Shown here piece after piece: positions 52,112 to 62,800 of a DNA stretch of 64,000 nucleotides. The DNA is from Heterodera schachtii. Lineage: Eukaryota > Nematoda > Chromadorea > Rhabditida > Heteroderidae. The stretch is from NCBI GenBank assembly GCA_023374025.1, contig SIJG01000015.1:1902697-1966696 (forward strand). Reading direction: 5' to 3'. Below the pieces are notes generated by a model that saw only the letters and a list, made by a program, of their open reading frames with translations, searched no databases and had not been told where the DNA came from. Each line of letters begins with the position of its first letter. Position 1 is the stretch's first letter. Position numbers and translations under genes: made by a program.

Positions 52112-52752
52112 ATGCAATTCTTTGTTGGCTCCAAGCTCCCATTGGCCTTTCTGCTGCTGCTTTTGGCATGTTTTAAGTGCTAGTTTTGAACTGTTTATTT
52201 TTTAAGTTGTCTTTTGCCTTTTCCAATGCCAAAAACCAAAAGGTAAATTAATTAATTCATTTACTTATGTTTAATTTTTAAGAAATATTAATTTAATCAA
52301 ATTATTCTTTGTTTAATTAGTATTAATTTCTTTAGGCCGTTCATAGTGCCGGCGGCACTTGTAAAAGGGTAAGAAAAAGAATCAATGAGATAAATTTTTG
52401 TATTAAAATTAAAATTAGAAAAATAAAACAAATCTCCTCGGAGATTTGGAGGGGGCTGGGAAAAATTAAAAATAGTTAATTGGATTTAGCGAATTATCGG
52501 AAAGATTGTCGCTTTCCAAGTGCCATTTCCATTTGACTTTAGGGAAGAATTCACTGCAACGGAAAGTGCCACAAAAAATGCACGAAAAATTCGCAGTGTT
52601 TTCACAAGGTGGGCGATAAATAGTTTATTTAATTCTTCTATATTGCTACTGATTGTTGTCTGATAAAGTGATTGCATTTCTTTACCAATTTCATTTTTCA
52701 GTTGCGCTGCAAACCGTGCCGAGGCACCAAAGGGCGCCACGCGTGCCAATGA
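52112..52752 (+). CDS. Small secreted peptide with eight cysteines (effector candidate)
   Basis: Five tiny exons: 52112-52165, 52207-52242, 52336-52368, 52543-52608 and 52702-52752, all phase 0, giving 79 residues. Residues 1-26 are a strong signal peptide (core LPLAFLLLLLLSFAF, cleavage after SNA). The mature 53 residues are basic and hold Cys39, 46, 50, 54, 60, 66, 69 and 78. The spacing is C-x6-C-x3-C-x3-C-x5-C-x5-C-x2-C-x8-C, consistent with a disulphide-knotted peptide. Joining exon 1 needs a GC donor (TTG|GCATGT). A canonical-donor version gives another frame without the cysteine pattern. The peptide matches no family I recognise; secretion, size and cysteines suggest an effector or antimicrobial role, which is inference. 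Confidence 0.72.
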
Positions 52753-53771
52753 TGGAAATGAGAATGTGTGATGACACAAACTAATTGATGAAGAACATAA
52801 GGAAGATGATTATGAGGAATGAGAATGGTTAGACATGGCCAATTTTAGCATAAAACTTGTGAATTATTTATGGAATTAATTACAAAATTTAATGTCTTAT
52901 CATGCGTACGCGATGTATGTGTACATATAGAATTATTATGGGTCCAAATACCCACGACTAGAGAAGCGAGAACCGAACCAATCCCGAAACTCGATACCCA
53001 GACCCTGACTTAAGCCCGAAAGACAATATGGAGATTCCAAATAAAAACTCAAGAATCTCTCGGTTCAAGTCGAGAATCAAGACTCTCGAATAACTCAATA
53101 TGAATATATACGAAAGACGACTTTGGAATACTTATGTCACCAAAGACTGTGAACATGCACATGACATGAACATGGGGGGGGGGTGAGTGTCCGCCCGTCA
53201 CTGCTCACAGCGGTGCACCCGCCCTTTTCTGATGAGGGACGACGACGGAGCATTCCTCGGCTAATCAACGGAGCTCAGCACAATTTGGTGATTAGCTCGC
53301 TGCAAACTCGTTGTCCTTGCGCATCCCCCGAGGGCACTGCAGTTGCTGAGGCTGATGATGATTGTGCTTCTGCTGATGAGTTACATATTCGTATCCGCCG
53401 CCGCCGACAAGTGAAGCAACCCGCGCCGATCCGTTTCTGCTTGTTCTTTTGAGCCTCCTTCCTTTCTCTCCTCCGTCAGTTTCATGCTGCGCATCCCTCA
53501 CAATTCAGCAGCAAAACTTCCCTTATCTCGCATTCCAATCGGCAAAAAGTTCGGCAATGAGGTGATCAATCAAAAAAAGACTTAATGGGAATTTTTAACG
53601 CAAATTTTGGACTATAAATAAGCGAAAGAAGCGAATGAAAAGTCAGTCACAAAACATGTTAACATTCCATATATTCACTGTTTGCTTGCTCTAATTCTTT
53701 TATCCTTTTAAATGAATAAAAAGCAATTAATTTCTTCACTAATATCATTGTTTTTATCTTAGGAATAGAAA
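52753..53771. other. Intergenic upstream of collagen
   Basis: AT-rich to 53160, with a G run at about 53173-53183. A GC-richer stretch (53180-53520) has frames on both strands but no recognisable domain. The collagen promoter should lie after 53520. Confidence 0.45.
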
Positions 53772-55248
53772 ATGGGTGAACTTCCGACCGGTGCGTTGAC
53801 AACTTCGGCCATTTTGGCCATCACTTCGTTCGGTGCCATTCTGATTGGTGTCCCGTTGATGCTCAACGACGTGGCCAATCTGCAAAGCGAATTGGCCCAG
53901 AAGAGCCAAATCTACATGGACATGGTGGGAGAGACCATAAATCAATTAATTAATTAATTAATTAATTGAGTCAAATTTAATTGCAGAGCAACAACATGTG
54001 GCGCGACATAATGACGCAGAGCGAACAGAACCGCAAGGAGCACGCGAACACCCGCCAACGTCGTCAATGTATGAAAGCAAAAAAAAAGACTGGGAAAGGG
54101 CCAATTTTAGTCAATGGAATCAACCAATTAGGGCAATTGTATTCGGATTAGTGGTCGCTTGGAATGGATTAACCGTTTGACTAATTTCCAAGATGGCGGT
54201 GCTGGCCCGGCTGTCGCTAGCTCTTCCGCCGGCTCCGCTGCCAGTCAATCGTGCCCGCCCGGACCGAAGGGGTCGCCGGGATACCCGGGAGAGCCTGGCC
54301 AGGACGGACAGCCCGGCCTTCCCGGAGGAATTGGTGTCACTGGCGGAGGCGAAGGCGGATACGGTGGCCAACTGGGCGGAGGCGGACAATGCGCACCTTG
54401 GTATGCGTGTGGAATTGAATTCCGAATTGCTAAATGTGTAATTCATTTAGCCCTGCTGGCCCTCCCGGGCCCCCGGGATACAAAGGCAAACGCGGATTCC
54501 GCGGAGAGAAAGGAGCAAAGGGTTGGCACTGGCATTTAGGCGAAGGAATGGCAAAACATTTATTGCTTAGGTGCCCCTGGATCACCCGGACGCGAAGGAC
54601 AGCCGGGCGAGGAGGGCCCCGAGGGCGAAATCGGACTGCAAGGCGAGATCGGCGAGGCCGGGCCGCGAGGACCGCCGGGCGAGCAGGGCATCGGCTACGC
54701 CAAGGGCGAGCCGGGACCAAAGGGCGAAATTGGACCCCACGGCGAAGGCCGGCGAAGAGGGGCCTCCGGGCGAGCGTGGCGAAGACTCACCGCCAGGTGA
54801 TGATATTTCAAGGCCAACACTGATTTTTACGGTTTAGGACCACCTGGCGAACACGGGCCCCAGGGTCCGCCTGGACTTCAAGGCAAAGCCGGCGAGCAAG
54901 GCCCACCAGGCCCAGCGGGACCGCCCGGTATGTGCTTCCGCCATCTTTCATGTTCGACCGTAACCCATTGTCAGGCGCTCCGGCCGAGTACTGTCCTTGC
55001 CCGGAACGTTCCAACGGTCAGCCTGGAGCTGTCGGACCCCAAGGTGGTAAGAAAAACTGAGATACATTTAGTGTTAGTACGCCAATTGAATTTTTCTCAA
55101 AATTTAAAATTAATATTTAGCTCCCTCAGGCGCTGTGGCACCCGCGGCACCGTTGCCGCAAGGCGGTGGCCGTGGTCCAAGCGCGGCACAAAACTACAAC
55201 AAATATGCGCATGCCGCTGCTCTGCGCACGCGCCACCGTGTCGCGTAA
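53772..55248 (+). CDS. Cuticle collagen
   Basis: Eight exons: 53772-53924, 53987-54068, 54193-54400, 54451-54521, 54571-54796, 54838-54927, 54975-55043 and 55121-55248, about 341 residues. An N-terminal hydrophobic anchor ([19 protein letters not shown]) is followed by a furin-type RQRRQ site. Gly-X-Y blocks come next, separated by short breaks and flanked by cysteines (CPPGPKG, CAP-CPAGPPG, EYCPCPE), then a non-collagenous tail. This is the nematode cuticle collagen plan; the protein is exported and crosslinked in the cuticle. Exon 5 has one surplus base near 54740-54750: GPHGE is in one frame and [11 protein letters not shown] in the next. It is either a consensus error or a disabling mutation. 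Confidence 0.93.
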
Positions 55249-55537
55249 TGAAAGGGCGAGAGAAGAGAAAATTGAGAGAAAAGGGGGAGAGAAAGGAAGA
55301 GAAAAATACAAAAACGAAAATAAAAGAATTATTGTATATTTTAAAAACAAATCTGAAAAAAAAGAATTTCTTATTCGAAGAATTATTTTTCATAAAATAT
55401 ATTTTATTTTTTTTAAATATGAAAAATAATAAATCAATATAATAAGTCAATTCCAATGCCAACACTCTGCTGATGAGAAGCAATTGCTAATGAATAAGAA
55501 ATATTTAAAACATTCTAAGCAAATTGATAACCAAAAT

Positions 55538-56252
55538 ATGTATAGCTCAAATAAGAATATTTATTACTATTTTTATTATTTTTATTTTTATGCCGTTCTT
55601 TTCTTCTCAATCCCTTTTAATTCATTGGCGCTCAAAATTTTCGTAAAATCGGCGAATAAAATTCGAATTGACTCTGTCCAATTGCTCTTTGTTTCTTCGC
55701 CTTCGTTTTTTTGTATTCCAAAATGCAAAAAGCAAATTGGAACTGTTCAAAAAATTGATGCTGAACAGAATTTTGTTGAAATAAATTTGTTGGGAGAGGA
55801 AAATCGGAACAAAAATGGCAATTTTATTGCCAAAGTTTCATTTTCGGGCCCACCTGTTAATGAGAAGCAGGTTTTTTAAACAATTAATTTTTACCCATTT
55901 TTAAATTTATTTCCCAATTTTGATGCTCATCTCAAAATTTGTTGACGTCGATGCTCACTTTTTACTTCGTGCTGAAATGGTTGTCGTTTCAATTGAAGCG
56001 CAAAACGGAGAAGAACAACGAACGCTGACGATAATGCCGCACAGAAAGCAATGCTTCGTGGAGGTGTACTGTAATATTGTCAAGGCAGACGGTACGTGTA
56101 CAGTACTCGCCTTTGGCACCGGACAAAAAGAAGCCGGCACTGCCCAAATTCACTTGTCACTTTTTGACAGAGAAAAGGCAAACAAATGTATTGAACAAAA
56201 CATTCTCGTAAAAATTTTCGATGAAGAGAAAGAGGTAAAAGAATTTAACTGA
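55538..56252 (+). CDS. Putative secreted protein, unknown
   Basis: Two open segments, 55538-55870 and 55923-56252, would give about 220 residues. The first begins with a Tyr/Phe-rich hydrophobic stretch ending AVLFFSIPFNSLA, a possible signal peptide, and then holds CIPKC and a beta-rich region. The second continues with beta-rich sequence (HRKQCFVEVYC) and ends in TGA. A GTTTTT donor follows the first, but the 52-bp gap contains no AG acceptor, so they may be two genes, a broken gene or one with an unusual intron. The family is not recognised. If the hydrophobic stretch is not a signal, the upstream in-frame ATG at 55484 could be used. Confidence 0.45.
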
Positions 56253-57699
56253 AATCAAAAAATATATAAAAAAGAAAATTACAGAAAAATTTTATTTTTA
56301 ATTCTTCGGAATTTTTCAATGTATCAAAACAAATCACAATTGATTTAACGAAGCTCAACTGAACAATGGGAGATGAGTTTTGGCTTAATAATAAGTTAGT
56401 TCACTTTAAATGATATGGGTCGACTTTTTTTCGGCGACATGAAGTTTGGGCACAAGAGTAAGGGATTTCAAAAAAATAAAACAAAAAACAAAAGTAAAAT
56501 GTTATATAAATCATTAAAATTTAGTAAATTAAACGTGTACTAAGTTTCTGTTTGGACTTAGACCTGAATATCCGGCTTAGTTCGGCCCGAAATATCAAGA
56601 GACCAGTCTAATTCTGTTTAAACTCATAAAATTTTAAGTCTTTGAACAGACCGAGCCTTGTAATGATACAAATAATACATACCGTATTTACTGAATTAGA
56701 ACCCCCCTCTGTATTAGAACCCCCCTTTCGAGGGGGGGGGGGGTCAAAAATATAACCCCCGGGGGTACTAATTCAGTAAGTACGGTATGTATGACATTTA
56801 TATAGAATGAATGGTAATGAGTCAAGCAAAATAAGCAGGTTAATTGAGCGGATATTCGTTCAAAAATTTTTCGATTCCTAACTTGATTAAAATTTACTAT
56901 GCTTTTAAATTAGATGATTGCAATTTATAGACAATTAAAAATATTTTTATTTTTTAAATCCTTAATTTGGTGCCCAAACTTTCCAGTGCCCAAATTTCTG
57001 GTGCCCAAACTTCCCCCTCCCTTTTTTTTCATTCTTTCGAATTCAAATTTTATTTTATTTTTTCATAAATCTTTTCCAAAGATGAGTTGTTAAATTATTT
57101 TTAAGATGAGTTGTTAAATTTTTTTAAATCTTTTTTTTGAGTATTTCATTTTGCTTCTTCGCTATTTATTAGCAAATAAAACCAAATGATTCAAATGCAG
57201 TTAAAGCATGCTGCCTTGATCATTAATTAATTATTAATTAAATAAGCAGTAGTAATTATGTAATTTGAATGCTTTTTTTGCTCGAAATAAATACCAAATA
57301 ACATAAATAAATTTGATCATCAGCCGCCGAATTGAGGAAAAGCAACACCACTCGCGAATTGCACGTTGCAGCACGTTTGGCGACATGTTTGGGCGATCAA
57401 CTGGAAATTGCGAATATAAAATTGACAATTATTGTCTTCTAAATTTGCGCTAATTACTAAATGGATCGATATAATTATACAATGGGACATTTAGAGCCAC
57501 CAAATTTAAAAATGTAATAATATCTTTTTTTAATATTTTTTATCTCCAATTGTAAAAAGTAAGGCGCGCGGCGCCAAAACTATCACAAAAAGTCAAAATT
57601 CTTCGTTGTTTTTTCGGCCATAAAAGTACAAATATAAATGTGTTAATAAAATGCAAAAATAGTGAAAATGAACCCAATTTTTTGTGTTTCGTTAATTAA
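56253..57699. other. Intergenic, AT-rich, with foldback element
   Basis: It contains the 118-bp inverted repeat described separately. A possible plus-strand exon at about 57325-57443 (RELHVAARLATCLGDQLEIA) has a tcag acceptor but no partner exon. Nothing else is supported. Confidence 0.4.
56675..56792. mobile_element. Foldback/MITE-like inverted repeat, 118 bp
   Basis: The 25-bp arms (atacataccgta t/c ttactgaattag) at 56675-56699 and 56768-56792 differ at one base. The centre holds C runs facing G runs (cccccc...ggggggggg), so nearly the whole element can form a hairpin. Confidence 0.8.
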
Positions 57700-59233
57700 T
57701 TAATTACCCACCGGATTTGAGCATTGTCCTTGCATTGCGTTGCATGCTCTTTGGTCCTGTACCATTGAAGCGGTGAAGCAATCTGAAAATCCAATATAAG
57801 ATTAATTGCTTTGTTAACCAGGAGAAGTCATCAATTTGAAAAACATATTAATTGAAATATATTAGCATTTATTTTTATACCGTTGCTGTTTTGATTGTAT
57901 CCGTTGTTGTTCAGGTATCCATTACTGTAGGGGTTGTAGCCATTACTGTACTGGTTATATCCGTTGTTCATTGGATTGTATCCACCGTTATATCCATTAC
58001 TGTAGGGGTTGTAGCCATTACTGTACTGGTTATATCCGTTGTTCATTGGATTGTATCCACCGTTATATCCATTACTGTAGGGGTTGTATCCATTACTGTA
58101 CTGGTTATATCCGTTGTTCATTGGATTGTAGCCACTGTTATATCCATTACTGTATGGGTTGTATCCGTTGTTTATTGGATTATATCCGCTATTAATTGGG
58201 TTATATCCATTACTGCTTGGATTATATCCGTTGTTCATTGGATTATATCCGCTGTTAATTGGGTTATATCCATTACTGTATGGGTTATATCCGTTGTTCA
58301 TTGGACTATATCCATTACTGTATGGGTTATATCCGTTGTTCATTGGATTATATCCGCTGTTGATTGCATTATACCCATTACTGTATGGGTTGTAACCATT
58401 ATTATATTGGTTATATCCGTTGTTGCTCGGGTTAAATCCGTTATTGGTCGGATTATATCCATTACTGTACGGATTATATCCGTTGTTGTTTCGGTTGTTT
58501 ATATTATTATACGGATTGTATCCATTGTTATAAGGGTTGTACGCGTTGTTGTTGTTGCTTGGGTTATATCCATTATATAAATTGTTGCTGTTGAATGGGT
58601 AAGATGGATTACTGTAGACTGGACTGAATTTATTTTTGTGTGCGTTTTAATTATTTCACATATTGTATATCATACGTATTTGTTGGATTTGCATTTATCA
58701 CGATGATCTTAATTTTTTTTTTATTCTAAAATGTTGAAAATATTCGTCTTACGGTTGGATCGGGTCTATCGTAGCCGCGTGATGGATAGTTATAGCCACT
58801 GTATGGGTTGTTATTGTTACTGTACGGATTCACTGGGTAATTCGCGTTTGGGTTGTTGTTGATATTGTTGTCATATGGGTACGGATTGTTAGTATTTTGT
58901 TTGTAACCTTTAAATAACTTTTGTATAATATTAGTTTATTTAATAAAAAATTTAATCCAGAACTTTTTTGATTTGTATGGGTATAAATGCAAATATCGGC
59001 ATATTATATTAAAAGAAGAGCTTAATTTGACAAAACTAAATTCGAAATTAATCAAAAAAATAGCCATACAAATCAAAATGCTAAATTCAATGATCGCACA
59101 AATGCATTAAAAAATAATTAATTTAATATTTTTTAAATTTATAATTGTTTATTTATTTAATTGATAGACTTACAACAAACTCCGTTAAAGCAGCTTTTGT
59201 CTCTATCAACACAGAACCTTGATATGATACATG
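57700..59233 (-). CDS. Asn/Gly/Tyr repeat protein with cysteine-containing ends
   Basis: Four exons are visible on the minus strand. One at about 59174-59233 encodes a Cys segment (RFCVDRDKSCFNGVC). One at about 58755-58908 encodes an Asn/Tyr/Pro-rich stretch (58908 side in phase with the first). One at 57881 to about 58630 encodes over 40 near-repeats of GYNPYSN / GYNPMNN. The last, 57700-57782, encodes DCFTASMVQDQRACNAMQGQ with a further Cys and a stop. The junction between exons 2 and 3 was not reconciled in phase, and the first exon with a signal peptide was not found. The composition resembles structural secreted proteins such as matrix, eggshell or adhesive proteins; the function is inference. 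Confidence 0.65.
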
Positions 59234-59891
59234 CTAAATGAGTAGATTAATAAATGAGTGTGATTTATTTGTTTCTTTTCCCCTAATTATTATTTTTTAA
59301 TTTCATTTGAATTTTAATTGCTTTTCCACTTCAAAAAGTGTTTCTTCGCCCTTTGTTTGTCTTGTCGTTGTTCCGCCCAATTATATTCTTCCATCCATCA
59401 ATTCTTTTTGTGCCTTTTTATGAATGCACGCAATAATTTTTGGCCAATTTTTCACGCAGCGAATGTTTATGAGAATAAAAATGGCCATGGGTCCCCGAGG
59501 CTTTTCCTTGGCCATCTGTTGGCATTTCGTTGGTTATTTCCTCCGCCACCGCATTTTACGGCTTTCGTTCATTCATTTCGACCAAATTTTACTTCAAAGA
59601 ATATATGGGTTTCAAAAAAAACATCTTTCACATTTATACGTATCAAATCGATGATTTATTTATTTCAAAAATTTTAAAAAATCATTTTAAATATCTTTCA
59701 AATTTTAGTTATTATTTGGCAAAATAATTATAATTAATGAATTTAGCTAAAAATATTTCAATTGGTTTCATTCATTTTATTAATCGATTATAAATAATTC
59801 AAATTATTCATGCTTTTTTCTTAATTTTTATTTGACTGTTAAATATTAAATAATAATGTTTTCCAAGGTCTTACAAATATTAGTGGTCAAA
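59234..59891. other. Intergenic, AT-rich
   Basis: The divergent 5' regions of the repeat-protein gene and the SOGA-like gene should lie here. Open frames at 59318-59727 have no recognisable features. Confidence 0.4.
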
Positions 59892-62800
59892 ATGAGGCGA
59901 CCGTACTACCAGGCCCCGAGGCCATCCGCCGCCGGACGAATTCAATCGCCAATTTTTACTACTCCAAATAATTCGCAACAACAAAAAAGTAAATTAAATT
60001 AAAAAAAGAACAAAATATTAATTTAATATTAAAGTTAAATGGTGCTTTTTTCTCATGCCAATTTTTTTATTTACTTAAAATGATTAAACGATCCCTCCCA
60101 AATCGCCCCTTCCTCCCCCTCCCCCTTTCTTCTCTCCTTTCGCTTTGTCCCAAATTCACCAAATTTCAATTTTATTACACTTTCTTCGGCCAATTCCCTC
60201 ATTTTGCCCTCCCCCCTTTTCTCCCCTTTTTCGTCCTCTGTCCATCGTTTCTCCGATCGGCTGCTGTGTCCACAACATGACACCTGCTGCTGCTGCTGCT
60301 TCTCCCCCTCTGTTGTTGGTTGGTCAACTCTCTCTCTCTCTCTCTCTCACTCTCTCTCTCACTCTCTCACTCTCTCTCTCTCTCTCACACACTCTCTCTC
60401 TCTCTCTCTCTCTCCTCACATTCGCTCTGCTGAGAGAGTACCACCAAATCCTTTCCTTTCTCTCTGTTTTTCGACTGATCAAATTTTTCTTTGATCACTC
60501 TCTCACCTCCAATTTTTATTAACGATTTCCCCCCTCTCTCTCTCTTCCTCTGTCTCTCCTTGTGTACTGATCAGGATGCTTCACTGATTTGTTTGTCGTC
60601 AGCAAGCATCCCTTGCACTGATCCGTCTCTCCGTGCTCGCTCATTAATTCCGCTTTATCCCTTCCCACTGAATCTTTTTTTCTCTACTCCCTACTAAATT
60701 CTCTTCTCATCCCACTATCCCTCTTTGCTAATCTCGTGTTCTTTCACTGATCGATTCGACTCTCTTCTTTTCACTTTCCTCTCTTTCAGCAAAATCCACA
60801 AATGTCTCGACTTATCCATCATTCGGCCAAGGATTTCGGTTGTTTATTCCTTTCATTTTGGCCAATTTAAAGGGCTAATAATTTTATCTCTCCGATGGCC
60901 ATTCTCTTTTTTAAAATCTTTTCTTTGCTTTTCATTCCCTTTTCTGTGTTTTCCGCTTGCCTAAACTTTGGCCGACGATGAGCAGGCAAAAACAGGAAAT
61001 TCTGCTGAATTCTCTTTGCCTCGGGTGCCATCGCCCGGAGAATTTTTGCCTTAGCGAAAATGTAATTTTCCAGCATTATTCATACACAAACGGCAACTAA
61101 AGTGGCATTTCTTTGTATCTAAAGGGTTCATTTTTATGGCAATTCAAGAAATTTTCTTTCAAAAATACAAATTTTCCAATTTGTTTTCTCCGCACTAATT
61201 AATTGTTCATTAATTTGAATTGAGTCGGCTCATTTGGTGAGTGACTGACTCTTTCTTGTCTTTGGCGGTGCACTTTTAAGATTTAATCCGCCTTATCGAT
61301 TCACCCAAAATTTCAATGCCTCGGCAATTGCCCTTTGGCTCCTTTGAAGCCAAAAGGGAGCAATGCTTCATCTCTCATCTGTTGTCCATCTTTCGGGGAT
61401 AAACTTCCTCAAATGTGCCCTTTCTCATGCGAAAATTGTGGCCAGCCGTCGACTGGCCGGGGGGGGGGGGAAATTAAGGGGAATTACCCCTCTCATTTCC
61501 TCTCATCATGTTATGAAGTATATCATTAATATTCATTTAATTGTTCCCAAAGAATTTAAATAACAATTTCTTATTGGCAAATGTTATTAATGCAAATGAA
61601 TAAAAAATAATCAACAAAATTCAGAAAATCATAAGGCTAACAAAACAACAGAAGCGTGCCAAGGTGCGGCTGCCGTTGCTCAACGACGGCACCAGCAGCA
61701 GAAAATGACCGACCGCGAGTGTTCGGGGTTTGAGCCGCAAAATTACTTGAGAGACCGGTGCAAAAAATGTTTTAGGCTTAGGTAAGCAATAAAAATTTTT
61801 TAAATGATATTTTAATGAAAAAACGAAGGGAAAAGCACGGAGGAATGGTTAATTTTGCGAGTGCTTCGTCTGTCGCTGATCGGTCAAAAGAGACTGAAAT
61901 TTCGGTCCGATCGCAACTGCGCAGCCCAATTGTAACGGTGCGGCGGGCACAGAGCAATCCGACAAAAATGTTGACGACGACACCGAGGAGGACAACTGCA
62001 CAAGCAGGAACAACAGCAACAGCGAGTTCAAGCAGTACAACAAGAAAACCAATGCATCAACAACAGCAGAGCAATAAGAGAAGCAACGGGGACAAAACGA
62101 CGGAGGACGAGGGACAGACTACGACGGCATTCGGTGCCGTGAGAAAAACGCAGGCAATGCAACGAATGCGGACAATTGCAATCGAAACGGACGAAATGGG
62201 AGAGGGGGGACAAAATGCCAACGGCGAAGAAAAAATGCCAAAGGAAAGCGAAGAGGGAAAAACGGTGGAAGAAAAAAGTGCAAAGCGAACTACGACAGCA
62301 GCAGCAGAGGGCGGAGGAAGACGAAGACGAACGTGGAAAGTGAGCACAGCGCAGGAGACGACGAAAACGGAGCGAAATTTGGAAGACGAAGACGAGGAAG
62401 ATCAAAGGCATGCCGAAAAGGAATGAAATGCATAAACGATGTTTTAGGCATTTGCAACAGAATGGGAGGCAACAGAAGGACACGGCCCAGCCGAGGCCCC
62501 CCTCCGCCACGACGACAGTTTTGCTGGCCAAACAGCGCCAGATCAGTCTGGGCCATTCGAATTCGTTGCGTGAACAGCAGAAAAAATCGGAAAGTTGGAC
62601 AACGGATTGTGCCGCATCAACAGAAAATGGAATTAAACAAAGTACGAGTGAAGAACAGCAGAACGGAGAAACGACGAGGAGAGCGAGCAGTACACGGAGA
62701 ACAACGAGGACAGAAAAGAAGGGGGAGGAGGAGAAGGAAAACGGGGGGAGGGGGACGATCAGCGAGCGGAACGGATCATGGCAATTCATGGGAGACAAAT

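Noticed and set aside
53183..53501. Possible gene upstream of the collagen on either strand
   Set aside because: No conserved motif, no convincing splice partner; kept as intergenic.
54430..54720. Arg/Pro-rich minus-strand frame over the collagen
   Set aside because: Antisense of Gly-X-Y codons.
57852..58580. Long Ile/Val-rich frame on the plus strand
   Set aside because: It is the complement of the GYNP repeat exon; only the minus strand has flanking Cys exons in phase.
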